Source of the DNA: Streptomyces sp. P9-A2
Lineage (GTDB): Bacteria > Actinomycetota > Actinomycetes > Streptomycetales > Streptomycetaceae
Reading direction: 5' to 3'
Length of the DNA stretch: 64,000 bases
Assembly: GCF_036634175.1 (NCBI RefSeq)
Contig: NZ_JAZIFX010000001.1
Location: 7,812,001 to 7,876,000 of the forward strand
Position 1 is the first letter of the stretch; every line of letters begins with the position of its first letter. Below are positions 28,840-38,705 of the stretch, piece after piece. The notes under the pieces were generated by a model. It was not told where the DNA came from. It was given only the letters and a program-made list of their open reading frames with translations, and ran no database searches. Both the position numbers and the translations under genes were made by a program.

Positions 28840-29019
28840 CCGAGTCACGAGACACTGCTGATGCAGCAGGTCCTCGTTGACCCGGGGTGGGCCGAGCGGC
28901 TCACCGACGCGGACCGGCGGGCGCTGTCCCCGCTGTTCTGGACGCACGTCGATCCCTACGGCCGGTTCGAGCTGGACATGAACAGCCGCTTGGAGCCGGA
29001 CCTGACCGTCCTGCCGTGA
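28840..29019 (+). pseudogene. Tn3-family transposase, orphan C-terminus
   Basis: The last 55 or so codons read LLMQQVLVDPGWAERL, then ALSPLFWTHVDPYGRFELDM. The same pattern (LSP, HV, GRY) ends the complete Tn3 transposase at 11330, and closer relatives end FWTHVNPYGRFELDM. No other part of a transposase is nearby, so this is a footprint of a second, older Tn3-family element. The 270 bases between it and the TPR gene hold no gene I can support. Confidence 0.7.
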
Positions 29020-29286
29020 CGATGCCCGGCCCGCGCGGTCCGCAGGGCCAGGAGGTTCCGGTTCGGAGGGGATGCCGGGGGTTCACAGAGGGGCGGCCGG
29101 AGCGTTCTGCTCCAGGCGGGGCCGGGAGTGGCGACGAAGTCCTCGGCGCGGGACAACCGGACGCGCGGCTTCTCCACCTGCTCGACGGCGGCTCCACTCG
29201 TCGTCGCGGGCGCGCTCCGGCAGGGCTCGCGCTCCTCCGGCCCCGGGCAGTGGCACGTCGCCAGGCGCCCGGGGCCGGCTGGTCGG

Positions 29287-29673
29287 TCAGGTCAGGGCGG
29301 CCAGAGCCGCGTCCAGGCGGGCGGCGGCGTCGCCGGCGACGGGTTCGAGGGCGGGCAGGCCGCTCAGGGTGACCATGGTGTTCGGGCCGAGGGCCTGCAC
29401 GAGGGTGGTGTCGCCGTCGCGGCGGACGACGACGTTGCAGGGCAGGAGCAGGCCGATGCCGCGGTCGGCTTGAAGGGCTTGGTGGGCGAGGGACGGGTTG
29501 CAGGCGCCGAGGATCAGGTAGTCCTCCATGTCGTGGCCGAGCTTGGCCTTGAGGATGGTTCTGACGTCGATTTCGGTGAGGACGCCAAAGCCCTGGTCGG
29601 CCGGCGCCTTGCGTACGGCGGTGACGGCGGTGTCGAAGTCGGCGTCGAGGCGGACGGTGCGGTCGTAGGACAC
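29287..29673 (-). CDS. DUF302 domain protein
   Basis: A 128-residue protein with the DUF302 pattern: DFDTAVTAVRKA, QGFGVLTEIDV, YLILGACNPSLAHQALQAD and LLPCNVVVRRDGD. The two conserved Cys residues are in GACNP and LLPCN. The GTG at 29673 follows GGGAG; another GTG lies two codons upstream. It is divergent from the MBL-rhodanese gene across three CstR-like operators, so it belongs to the same persulfide-responsive regulon. The biochemical role of DUF302 is not settled. Confidence 0.85.
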   Translation of the reverse strand: MSYDRTVRLDADFDTAVTAVRKAPADQGFGVLTEIDVRTILKAKLGHDMEDYLILGACNPSLAHQALQADRGIGLLLPCNVVVRRDGDTTLVQALGPNTMVTLSGLPALEPVAGDAAARLDAALAALT

Positions 29674-29710
29674 GGACACTCCCGGATGGTTCGGAACGAC
29701 TGATTCTCTA

Positions 29711-29829
29711 TACCCCGCCGGGTACCTGAGCGGGGCGGTGCGATGCAGGGCGGGGCGGGGTGCTTTCCGCCCGTGGAATACCCCCCTGGGTATAGCTGTT
29801 AGGGTGAGTATCAAATACCCCCGGGGGTA
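29711..29829. promoter_or_regulatory. Three CsoR/CstR-type operators between divergent genes
   Basis: Three GC-centred palindromes flanked by TA are visible: TACCCCGCCGGGTA (29711-29724), TACCCCCCTGGGTA (29779-29792) and TACCCCCGGGGGTA (29816-29829). A fourth, ATACCCCCGCGGGTAT, lies before the csoR-type gene at 32714. CsoR-family proteins bind such sites. The last copy ends nine bases before the AAGAGGAG ribosome binding site of the MBL-rhodanese gene. Confidence 0.8.
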
Positions 29830-29853
29830 CATCTTTCAAGAGGAGCCGTAGTC

Positions 29854-31233
29854 GTGTTCTTCGTCGACACCCTGGAATTCGAGGGCCTGGGCAACCGCAG
29901 CTACCTGGCCGGCGGCCCCGGTGCCGCGGTGGTCATCGACCCGCCGCGCGACATCGATCAGGTCATCGCGGCAGCGGCCCGGCGCGGGGTGCGCATCGCG
30001 TACGTCGCCGAGACCCACGTGCACAACGACTACGTCACCGGCGGTCTGGAGCTGGCCCGCATTACCGGTGCCCGCTATCTCGTACCGGCCGGGGCGTCGG
30101 TCGCCTACGCCCGGACTCCGGTCGCCGACGGCGACACGTTCGCGGTGGACGAGGGCCTGATACTGCGCGCCGTGGCCACGCCCGGTCACACTCCGCACCA
30201 CACCTCCTATGCCCTGACCGAGGACGGGCGCGGTGTGGCGGCGTTCACCGGCGGGTCGCTGCTGATCGGCACGGTGGGCCGTCCGGACCTGGTCGAGCCA
30301 AGACTGACCGAGGAGCTGGCCCGCGCCCAGCACGCCTCCGCCCACCGCCTGGCCGACGAGCTGGACGACGAGGTGCCGGTGCTGCCCACGCACGGGTTCG
30401 GCAGCTTCTGCTCCTCCTCGCAGGACGAGGGGGATGCGACCACGATCGGCCAGGAGCGCAAGACCAACGACGCGCTGACCCTGGACGTGGACACCTTCGT
30501 CGCGCAGATGCTCGCCGGGCTGGACGACGTGCCCGCGTACTACGCGCACATGGGCCCGGCCAACGCCGCCGGCCCCGCGCCGGTCGACCTGACCCCGCCC
30601 AGGCGTGCGGACGGCGAGGAGATCGCCGCCCGGCTGGCCGCGGGTGAGTGGGTGGTGGACCTGCGCAGCCGTATGTCCTTCGCCGAGGGGCACGTGGCCG
30701 GCTCGTTCAACTTCGAGGGCGAGGGCAAGCTCGCCACCTATCTGGCCTGGCTGATCCCGTGGGGCAAGCCCGTCACCCTGCTCGCCGACACCCCGGAGCA
30801 GGTCGCCGACGCGCAGCGGGAGCTGGCCCGGGTCGGTATCGACCGCCCGGCCGCCGCTGCCACCGGTGACCCGGCGACGGGCTGGGTACGCGCCGGTGAG
30901 CAGCTCGCCTCCTTCCCCCGCGCCCGCTTCGCCGACCTCGCCGATGTCCGCGAGCGTGGCGAGGACGTGGTCGTCCTGGATGTGCGGCGGGATTCCGAGC
31001 GCGCGGGCGGCTTCATCGACGGCTCGGTCCACATCCCGATCCACGAGCTGCACGGCCGCATCAGTGAGGTGCCGGAGGGGACGGTGTGGGTGCACTGCGC
31101 CGGCGGGATGCGCGCGGCGATCGCCGCCTCCCTGCTGGATGCCGCAGGCCGTGACGTGGTCGCCGTCGACGACGGCTTCGACGCCACCACCGAGGCGGGA
31201 CTGCCCCTCACCCGCTCCGACCACACCGGCTGA
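29854..31233 (+). CDS. CstB-like persulfide dioxygenase-rhodanese fusion
   Basis: A 459-residue three-domain protein. An N-terminal persulfide dioxygenase-type MBL domain carries THVHNDY (His55, His57, Asp59) and TPGHTPHH. A first rhodanese-like domain (about 255-340) lacks the active Cys, having LLADTPEQ instead. A second, active rhodanese has Cys415 in HCAGGM. This order matches staphylococcal CstB, which turns low-molecular-weight persulfides into thiosulfate and detoxifies sulfide. The GTG start follows AAGAGGAG. It is cytoplasmic and the first gene of a three-gene operon. Confidence 0.9.
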   Translation: MFFVDTLEFEGLGNRSYLAGGPGAAVVIDPPRDIDQVIAAAARRGVRIAYVAETHVHNDYVTGGLELARITGARYLVPAGASVAYARTPVADGDTFAVDEGLILRAVATPGHTPHHTSYALTEDGRGVAAFTGGSLLIGTVGRPDLVEPRLTEELARAQHASAHRLADELDDEVPVLPTHGFGSFCSSSQDEGDATTIGQERKTNDALTLDVDTFVAQMLAGLDDVPAYYAHMGPANAAGPAPVDLTPPRRADGEEIAARLAAGEWVVDLRSRMSFAEGHVAGSFNFEGEGKLATYLAWLIPWGKPVTLLADTPEQVADAQRELARVGIDRPAAAATGDPATGWVRAGEQLASFPRARFADLADVRERGEDVVVLDVRRDSERAGGFIDGSVHIPIHELHGRISEVPEGTVWVHCAGGMRAAIAASLLDAAGRDVVAVDDGFDATTEAGLPLTRSDHTG

Positions 31234-31272
31234 CGCGCATCCTCCGCACCATCCGTACGAAGGTGATCCACG

Positions 31273-31638
31273 ATGTTCTCGCTTCTTCGCCGCGGCCCCG
31301 GCCGCCTCGCCCCCCAGCAGGCCCATCAGCAGACCAGCGACGGCAAGGCCGTGCTGCTGGACGTCCGCGAAACACCGGAGTGGACAGCCGGGCACGCTTC
31401 CGGTGCGCTGCACCTGCCGCTGTCCCGCCTGACGGCCGGGGCATCGCTCCCGGCAGTCGCGCAGGGCAAGCCGGTGGTGGTGATCTGCCGCTCCGGGAGC
31501 CGCTCCCAGCAGGCCGCCAAGCTGCCGGCCGGACGCGGCGTTCAGGCCACCGACGTCACCGGCGGCATGACCGCCTGGGCCCGTGAGGGCCTGCCGGTCA
31601 CCGATGGTCAGGGTGGCAGCGGCGGTGTCATAGCGTGA
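31273..31638 (+). CDS. Single-domain rhodanese
   Basis: A 121-residue sulfurtransferase with LLDVRETPEWTAGHASGALHL compressed into the usual rhodanese N-half and the catalytic Cys72 in ICRSGSRS. It would move sulfane sulfur between the persulfide dioxygenase fusion and acceptors. It lies 39 bases after that gene, and its stop overlaps the GTG of the exporter gene. Confidence 0.9.
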   Translation: MFSLLRRGPGRLAPQQAHQQTSDGKAVLLDVRETPEWTAGHASGALHLPLSRLTAGASLPAVAQGKPVVVICRSGSRSQQAAKLPAGRGVQATDVTGGMTAWAREGLPVTDGQGGSGGVIA

Positions 31639-32384
31639 GTGCGCTGATCCTGGCCCTGGTCGCCGGGGCGGTGGTCGGACTCGCGCTCGGCGCGCTCGGC
31701 GGGGGCGGCAGCGTCCTGGCCGTCCCAGCGCTGATCTATCTGCTCGGCTTCACCCCGGCCGCCGCCACCACCGCCAGCCTGATCATCGTCACCGCCACCT
31801 CGCTCACCGCCCTGTACGCCCACGCCCGCACCGGCAACGTCCGCTGGAAAGCCGGCGCCCTGTTCGCCGCGGCCGGACTCCTGCCCGCCGCCGCGGCCGG
31901 TGCCGCCGCATCCCGCCTGCCGCAAGCGCTGCTGACCGCCGCGTTCGCCGCCATCGCGGCCCTCGCCGCGGTGAAGATGCTGCGGCCCGGCCGGACCGGC
32001 GGCGACCGCACCGCGACGGTGCGGCCGGCGAAGGCCGCCGGGACCGGAGCCGGCCTGGGGGCACTGACCGGGCTGCTCGGCGTCGGTGGAGGCTTCCTCG
32101 CCGTCCCCGCCCTGGTCGGTGTGCTCGCCTTCGAGATGCAGGCCGCCGTCGGCACCAGCCTGCTGGTCATCTCCACGAACTCCCTCGCCTCCCTGGCCAC
32201 CCGAGGTGCCACCACCGCCGGCATCGACTGGGCGCTCATCGGCCCCTTCACCAGCGCCGCGATCCTCGGCGTCTGGGACGGCAAACGCGTGGCCGCCAAG
32301 GTCACCGGCACCCTGCTGCAACGCACCTTCGCCGTTGTCCTGCTGGCCGTGGCCGCCTTCATGCTCACCGACGCCCTCACCTGA
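31635..32384 (+). CDS. TauE/SafE family sulfite/organosulfur exporter
   Basis: A 249-residue membrane protein with about eight transmembrane helices and the duplicated family motif GALGGGGSVLAVPAL (near 17-31) and LLGVGGGFLAVPAL. It would export sulfite or thiosulfate made by the CstB-like enzyme. The GTG overlaps the rhodanese stop as GTGA, so the pair is translationally coupled. Confidence 0.9.
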   Translation: MSALILALVAGAVVGLALGALGGGGSVLAVPALIYLLGFTPAAATTASLIIVTATSLTALYAHARTGNVRWKAGALFAAAGLLPAAAAGAAASRLPQALLTAAFAAIAALAAVKMLRPGRTGGDRTATVRPAKAAGTGAGLGALTGLLGVGGGFLAVPALVGVLAFEMQAAVGTSLLVISTNSLASLATRGATTAGIDWALIGPFTSAAILGVWDGKRVAAKVTGTLLQRTFAVVLLAVAAFMLTDALT

Positions 32385-32413
32385 CCCCGGCCCGCGAGGG
32401 GCCGGGCCCCGGG

Positions 32414-33336
<923 letters not shown>

Positions 33337-33352
33337 CTTCGCCGGCACACGG

Positions 33353-33625
33353 GCCTTGACCCGGAATCCTGGACACGGGCTGTGCGGCTTGGGCCAGGGG
33401 AGTCGATGTTGTGTCGAGTGCTGCCTCGTAGGCGATGGGGCTGCGGTGCCCGAGGCGGGAGTGACGGCGTCGGGTGTTGTAGCGGTTGAGCCGGCGGAAC
33501 GCGTCGAGGCGGGCCTCGCGTTCGCTGGACCAGGTCTTGCGGCCCTGAAGCGTCTCTCGTTTGAACGTCGCGTCGAAGGACTCGGCAAGCGCGTTGTCCG
33601 TGCTGGAGCCGATCATGCGGATGCT
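33353..33625 (-). pseudogene. IS3-family transposase remnant, right end
   Basis: Only the last 80 or so codons remain: STDNALAESFDATFKRETLQ, REARLDAFRRLNRYNTRRRH and LGHRSPIAYEA, the OrfB end with the catalytic Glu. It is followed by an IS end TTGACCCGGAATCCTGG at 33356-33372. The upstream part is lost at about 33625. An inverted sister remnant lies at 34457-34670. Confidence 0.85.
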
Positions 33626-33819
33626 GCGCGAACACGACGAGCACACAACTGCGATGAAAGCCGTGTGCGGGGCCGTGTGTCCGGGCCGGAAGCCGCCGTT
33701 CGGATCATTTGAAGCGGCCCTTCAGGTGATTGCCGGACGCCTCATGAGCCAGGCAACTGTCGCAGGGGTACAACGTCTCAGCAGAGGACGAATCCAGAAC
33801 CCCCGTGAGGAGCTCGGTG

Positions 33820-34104
33820 ATGTACGCAGCAGTCCGGCGGTACGAAGGGGTGACCGATCCGGTCGCGGCGGGACGCCTCGTGAATGAGGGCTTCGTGCCG
33901 CTCATGCGCCAGGTCTCCGGCTTCGTGGCCTACTACTGGGTCGATGCCGGGGACGGAGTAATGGTCTCGACCGGTGTCTTCCAGGACCAGGCCGGTGCCG
34001 AGGAATCGATCTCGAAAGCGGCCGACTTCGTGAGGGAGAACCTTGCGTCAATGCTCCCCAACCCTCCCCAGGTCACGGCCGGGGAGGTGCTGGCTTCCGC
34101 GTAG
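33820..34104 (+). CDS. Small protein, possibly ABM/dimeric alpha-beta-barrel type
   Basis: A 94-residue protein starting MYAAVRRYEGVTDPVAAGRL and containing GFVAYYWVDAGDGVMVSTGVF. Its pattern fits the antibiotic-biosynthesis-monooxygenase-like dimeric barrel fold seen in many small actinobacterial proteins. No catalytic residue can be assigned. The ATG at 33820 follows GAGGAG at seven bases. It is isolated between two IS3 remnants in opposite orientation, so it may be stranded cargo. Confidence 0.7.
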   Translation: MYAAVRRYEGVTDPVAAGRLVNEGFVPLMRQVSGFVAYYWVDAGDGVMVSTGVFQDQAGAEESISKAADFVRENLASMLPNPPQVTAGEVLASA

Positions 34105-34456
34105 CAGCGTTCGGACCGGCCTCCTGGGTTCCCCGTGCCGCTGAAGCCGCGCGGACGAGTGCGTTGACCTGCAGAAATGCCTGAGCCCTGGATATTGGCG
34201 GGTGGGAGACGGTCGGGTGCTGCCTCCCACTTCCGATCGCTCGCGGAGAGGGCGGCTGGGCAGGTCGCGGGCCTGAGTCGGGGCGGCGGGCGATTCCATC
34301 GGCAGTACAGGAGCCCGGTACCCGTTGGCCCGCAGGGATGGGGGCGGATCGGGGCAGGACGCAGTGCCTCGGCTCGCGACCGGCCCGGATCTTGAATCCA
34401 GCGGCTCGTCCTCTGCCGGAGGAAAACCGCCTGCGCCGGCTCCAGGAGACCGAGTA
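34105..34456. other. Intergenic stretch without recognisable gene
   Basis: About 350 bases of G-rich sequence. No frame shows family similarity or a good ribosome binding site. It probably consists of decayed IS DNA linked to the remnant that follows. Confidence 0.5.
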
Positions 34457-34670
34457 GCGGCAACGCGAGACGCTCCAGGGCCGCAAGCACCGGTCCAGCG
34501 AGCGCGAGGCCCGCCTCGACGCGTTCCGCCGGCTTGAGCGCTACAACACCCGGCGCCGTCACTCCCGCCTCGGACACCGCAGTCCGATCGCCCATGAAAC
34601 AGCGTCCCGAACAACATCGACTACGCTGACACCAGCCGCATGACCCGTGTCCAGGATTCGAGGTCAAGGC
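34457..34670 (+). pseudogene. IS3-family transposase remnant, inverted copy of the one at 33353
   Basis: The frame reads RETLQGRKHRSSEREARLDA, FRRLERYNTRRRHSRLGHRS and stops at 34641-34643. The sequence then runs into the same IS end as the other remnant but inverted (CCAGGATTCGAGGTCAAGG at 34651-34669). Divergence between the two copies shows that they are different insertions of related elements. Confidence 0.85.
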
Positions 34671-34860
34671 CCTCGCCTGTAGCGGCACAGGGCTGCTGCC
34701 AGGCCGAGAAAGGCCAGGTAGTTGCGGGGGTGGCGTTCGTAGCGGTGGTTGAGGCGGCGGTATCCGGTCAGCCAGGACATCGATCGTTCGATGACCCGCC
34801 TTCGGCGCCCCAGCCGTTCGCTGGACTCGACTCCCTTGCGGGAGATGGGCACGCCGATGC
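34664..34860 (-). pseudogene. IS5-family transposase remnant (C-terminus)
   Basis: On the minus strand the frame reads ISRKGVESSERLGRRRRVIE, RSMSWLTGYRRLNHRYERHP and NYLAFLGLAAALCRYRRG. This is the C-terminus of an IS5-family (IS1647-like) transposase. It is nearly identical to the C-terminus of the remnant at 43700-44374. The rest of the gene is missing, and the next 300 bases, up to 35167, hold no other gene I can support. Confidence 0.85.
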
Positions 34861-35167
34861 GCCAGGCGCGCAGCGGCGGCCCGCGGCGCCCGGCCTCCCG
34901 TCCTGCCCACTCCGGCGCGGCGAGGCTCTCCTCCGCTGCGGCCACCCCTGCCGTGATCGGCCGCGTCGTGCCGTCCGCCTCCCTGTGGGGTGAGTCGTCC
35001 TCGGTCCGGTCCTCCCCACCGGGTGATCACGGAAGCGGGCGGCCGGGAGGGCAAACATCCGCACACTCGGGCAAACCGGGGCGATCGAACATACGATGGG
35101 CGGGAGCCGGCGCGGTGCCGCAAGGGCGCACCGGGCCGCCTGTCCGACCACACGGGGTGACAGACAC

Positions 35168-36844
35168 ATGGCACAGGCCGTGGAGCCGACGCGGACCGTC
35201 CTCATGACCGTGGACGACGACCCGGGGGTCTCCCGCGCCGTCGCCCGGGATCTACGGCGGCGCTACGGCGCCTCGTACCGGATCGTGCGCGCGGAGTCCG
35301 GCGAGTCCGCGCTGGACGCGCTGCGCGAGCTGAAACTGCGCGGAGACCTCGTCGCCGTCATCCTGGCCGACTACCGCATGCCGCGGATGAACGGCATCGA
35401 GTTCCTCGAACAGGCCCTGGACGTGTACCCGGGCGCACGGCGGGTCCTGCTGACCGCGTACGCGGACACCGACGCGGCGATCGACGCGATCAACGTCGTC
35501 GACCTGGACCACTACCTCCTCAAGCCCTGGGACCCGCCCGAGGAGAAGCTCTATCCGGTCCTGGACGACCTGCTGCAGGCCTGGCGACGCAGTGACTACC
35601 GGCCGGTGCCCAGCACCAAGGTGGTCGGGCACCGCTGGTCGGCGCGGTCGTCCCAGGCGCGGGAGTTCCTGGCCCGCAACCAGGTGCCCTACCGCTGGTA
35701 CTCCTCCGACGAGCCCGAGGGGAGGCGGCTGCTGGCCGCCGCCGGGCAGGACGGGCAGCGGCTGCCGCTGGTGGTCACCCCGGACGGCACGCCCCTGCTG
35801 GAGCCGGAGGCACCGGAGCTCGCGGCCCACGTGGGGCTGGCGACGACACCGGCGGCCGACTTCTACGACCTCGTCGTGGTGGGCGGCGGCCCGGCCGGGC
35901 TCGGCGCTGCCGTGTACGGGGCCTCGGAGGGGCTGCGGACGGTGCTCGTGGAGCGCTCGGCGACCGGCGGACAGGCCGGGCAGAGCTCCCGGATCGAGAA
36001 CTACCTGGGTTTCCCGGACGGCGTCTCCGGCGCCCAGCTGACCGACCGGGCCCGCCGGCAGGCGGCGAGGTTCGGCGCCGAGATCCTCACCGCGCGCGAG
36101 GTGACGGGCCTGGAGGTGGGCGGCGCGGCCCGGACCGTACGGTTCTCGGACGGCTCGGCGGTCGCCGCACACAGCGTGATCCTGGCGACCGGGGTGTCCT
36201 ACCGGCAGCTGCCCGCGGCCGGCGCGCGGGACCTGACCGGCTGCGGGGTGTTCTACGGTTCGGCTCTGACCGAGGCGCCGTCCTGCCGGGGCCAGGACGT
36301 CTACATCGTGGGCGGCGCCAACTCGGCGGGGCAGACGGCGGTGTACCTGGCACGGGACGCCAAGTCGGTGACCCTGCTGGTGCGGGGCTCCTCCCTGTCG
36401 GCGTCGATGTCGTACTACCTGGTCCAGCAGATCGAGGAGGCCCCCAACGTCTCGGTGCGCACGGGCACCGTGGTGGAGGCCGCGCACGGCTCCGGCCACC
36501 TGGAGAAGCTGACCCTGCGCGACACGGCGAGCGGGCGGAGCGAGCTGGTCGACACCCAGTGGATGTTCGTGTTCATCGGCGCGGCCCCGCTCACCGACTG
36601 GCTGGACGGCACGGTGCTGAGAGACGGGCGCGGGTTCATCCTGGCCGGGCCCGACCTCACGCCCGACGGACGTCCGCCCCCCGGCTGGGAGCTGGACCGG
36701 CCGCCGTACCACCTGGAGACCGATGTGCCCGGCGTGTTCGTCGCGGGTGACGCGCGCGCGGAGTCCGCCAAGCGGGTCGCGTCCGCCGTAGGAGAGGGAG
36801 CCATGGCCGTGATGCTCGTCCACCGGTATCTGGAGCAGTCATGA
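35168..36844 (+). CDS. Response regulator receiver domain fused to thioredoxin-reductase-like FAD oxidoreductase
   Basis: A 558-residue fusion. Residues 8-140 are a receiver domain with the acidic pocket Asp16-18, phospho-acceptor Asp68, Thr96 and Lys119. Residues 150-230 resemble a glutaredoxin fold without CxxC. Residues from 234 are a TrxR-type FAD/NADPH module with GGGPAGLGAA and GGANSAGQTA. The redox CxxC normally between these motifs is replaced by CGVFYGSALTEAPSC, so it is not an ordinary thioredoxin reductase. The ATG at 35168 has only a weak GGGGTGA upstream. Its stop overlaps the kinase start, implying a redox-linked phosphorelay. Confidence 0.9.
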   Translation: MAQAVEPTRTVLMTVDDDPGVSRAVARDLRRRYGASYRIVRAESGESALDALRELKLRGDLVAVILADYRMPRMNGIEFLEQALDVYPGARRVLLTAYADTDAAIDAINVVDLDHYLLKPWDPPEEKLYPVLDDLLQAWRRSDYRPVPSTKVVGHRWSARSSQAREFLARNQVPYRWYSSDEPEGRRLLAAAGQDGQRLPLVVTPDGTPLLEPEAPELAAHVGLATTPAADFYDLVVVGGGPAGLGAAVYGASEGLRTVLVERSATGGQAGQSSRIENYLGFPDGVSGAQLTDRARRQAARFGAEILTAREVTGLEVGGAARTVRFSDGSAVAAHSVILATGVSYRQLPAAGARDLTGCGVFYGSALTEAPSCRGQDVYIVGGANSAGQTAVYLARDAKSVTLLVRGSSLSASMSYYLVQQIEEAPNVSVRTGTVVEAAHGSGHLEKLTLRDTASGRSELVDTQWMFVFIGAAPLTDWLDGTVLRDGRGFILAGPDLTPDGRPPPGWELDRPPYHLETDVPGVFVAGDARAESAKRVASAVGEGAMAVMLVHRYLEQS

Positions 36845-38358
36845 GCGGCCGGCCGATGCCGTGCGGCCCGGAGGAGATCGGCTCGCTGTTCCTGTTCGAG
36901 AAGCTGTCGGGTGAACAGCTGGACCGGCTGTGCCGCGAGGGGCGGACGGAGCGGTTCGACCCCGGCCCGGTCTACACCGAGGGCGAGCCGGCCGCCTGCT
37001 TCTACGTGATGCTGGAGGGCACGGTGGTGCTCTCCCGCCGGGTCGGTGGCGACGACGTGGAGGTCGTCCGGTCCTCGCAGCGCGGGGTTTATTCGGGCGC
37101 CATGCAGGCGTACCTCGGGGACCGGCTGCGGCAGGTCTACAACAACTCGATGCGCGTCACGGAGCCGACGCGGTTCTTCGTGCTGCCCGCCGAGACGTTC
37201 GCGGACATCATGCGCGAGTGGTTCCCGATGGCGGTGCATCTGCTGGAAGGGCTGTTCTTCGGGGCGAAGAGCGCCCAGGCGGCCGTAGGACAGCGGGAGC
37301 GGCTGCTGGCGCTCGGGTCGTTGTCCGCCGGGCTCACCCATGAGCTCAACAACCCGGCGGCGGCGGCCGTCCGGGCCACCGCGACGCTGCGGGAGCGGGT
37401 GGCCAGGATGCGGCACAAGCTCGCCCTCATCGCCGAAAGCCCCTTCTCCAAGGACCAGTTGGCGAATCTCATCGACATCCAGCAACGTACCGCCGAGCGG
37501 GTCGCCAAGGCACCGGTGCTCACCCCGCTGGAGGTGGCCGACCGCGAGGACACCCTCACCGACTGGCTGGAGGAACACGGCATCGAGCAGGGCCGGCAGA
37601 TCGCGCCGACCTTCGTACAGGCCGGGCTCGACATGGACTGGCTGGAGCGGGTCGCGGCGGCCGTCGGGCAGGAGATCCTGCCGGGCGCCGTGGGCTGGCT
37701 CAACTACACGGTGGAGACCGAGCTGCTCATGGACGAGATCGCGGACTCCACCACCCGGGTCTCCCGACTGGTGGACGCCGCCAAGCAGTACTCCCAGCTG
37801 GACCGCGCCCCCTACCAGGTCGCCGACGTGCACGAACTCCTCGACAGCACGCTGCTGATGCTGTCCGGCAAGATCGGGCCGCGGATCGGGATCGTCAAGG
37901 AGTACGACCGTACGCTGCCGCGGATCCCCGCCTATCCGGCGGAACTGAACCAGGTGTGGACCAACTTGATCGACAACGCGGTCTGCGCGATGGGCGGCGC
38001 GGGCGGCGACGGCACGCTGACCGTGCGCACCGCGCTCCACGACGACCGGCTTCTCGTCGAGTTCCGGGACACCGGGCCCGGCGTGCCGCCGGAGATCCGC
38101 GACCGCGTCTTCGACCCGTTCTTCACCACCAAGCCGGTCGGCCGGGGCACCGGTCTGGGGCTGGACATCTCCCGGCGGATCGTCGTCCACAAGCACCACG
38201 GCAGCATCGGCGTGGAGTCGGTGCCCGGCGACACCCGTTTCCGGGTACTGCTGCCCCTGGCCGCCGTCGAACCCGACGCAACGGCCCTCTCCTCCGCCTC
38301 GTCCGACGGGCCGCCGCTCACGTCCGAGGACCGTACGACATCCCAGGAGCCGGTATGA
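36841..38358 (+). CDS. Cyclic-nucleotide-binding-domain histidine kinase
   Basis: A 505-residue kinase without membrane helices. The N-terminal cNMP-binding-like domain (about 15-140) includes FDPGPVYTEGEPAACFYVML. The phospho-acceptor His167 lies in GLTHELNNPAAA. The ATPase domain has NLIDNAV (N box), DTGPGV (G1) and GTGLGLDIS (G2). The ATG overlaps the preceding stop (ATGA), so it is the likely phosphodonor for the receiver domain of the fused reductase. The sensed signal may be a nucleotide or the redox state of its partner. Confidence 0.92.
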   Translation: MSGRPMPCGPEEIGSLFLFEKLSGEQLDRLCREGRTERFDPGPVYTEGEPAACFYVMLEGTVVLSRRVGGDDVEVVRSSQRGVYSGAMQAYLGDRLRQVYNNSMRVTEPTRFFVLPAETFADIMREWFPMAVHLLEGLFFGAKSAQAAVGQRERLLALGSLSAGLTHELNNPAAAAVRATATLRERVARMRHKLALIAESPFSKDQLANLIDIQQRTAERVAKAPVLTPLEVADREDTLTDWLEEHGIEQGRQIAPTFVQAGLDMDWLERVAAAVGQEILPGAVGWLNYTVETELLMDEIADSTTRVSRLVDAAKQYSQLDRAPYQVADVHELLDSTLLMLSGKIGPRIGIVKEYDRTLPRIPAYPAELNQVWTNLIDNAVCAMGGAGGDGTLTVRTALHDDRLLVEFRDTGPGVPPEIRDRVFDPFFTTKPVGRGTGLGLDISRRIVVHKHHGSIGVESVPGDTRFRVLLPLAAVEPDATALSSASSDGPPLTSEDRTTSQEPV

Positions 38359-38705
38359 CCAGCGACACCGGAATCGACCCTCGCGTCCCGCCCAGCGGCA
38401 CCGGCTGCGTCGAGTGCGACGCCGCAGGCGGCTGGTGGTTCCATCTGCGGCGCTGCGCGCAGTGCGGCCACATCGGCTGCTGCGACGATTCCCCCGGCAA
38501 GCACGCCACCACCCACCACCGGGCCACCGGGCACCCGGTGATCCGCAGCTACGAGCCGGGCGAGGGCTGGTTCTGGAACTACGAAACGAACGAGCTGTAC
38601 GAGACCGGCCCCGAGCTCGCGCCGCCGGTGAGCCACCCGGCGGACCAGCCGACACCCGGCCCGGCGGGCCGCGTCCCCGCGAACTGGGCGGACGTGCTGC
38701 GCTGA
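38355..38705 (+). CDS. UBP-type zinc finger protein
   Basis: A 116-residue protein with a ZnF-UBP domain: GCVECDAAGGWW, RRCAQCGHIGCCDDSPGKHA, THHRATGHPV. All expected Cys and His ligands are present. In eukaryotes the fold binds the ubiquitin C-terminus; in actinobacteria its ligand is unknown. It is coupled to the kinase by ATGA overlap, so the three proteins probably act in one complex. The C-terminal 30 residues are Pro-rich. Confidence 0.9.
   Translation: MTSDTGIDPRVPPSGTGCVECDAAGGWWFHLRRCAQCGHIGCCDDSPGKHATTHHRATGHPVIRSYEPGEGWFWNYETNELYETGPELAPPVSHPADQPTPGPAGRVPANWADVLR

Noticed and set aside
28575..28861. Short plus-strand gene starting at 28632 after GAGGAGG.
   Set aside because: The ribosome binding site is good, but the product is Ser/Arg-rich and matches no family; the other frame here leads into the Tn3 remnant.
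29707..29832. DUF302 gene starting upstream at 29832.
   Set aside because: The extension would read through the operators and gives a low-complexity peptide; GTG at 29673 has a ribosome binding site.
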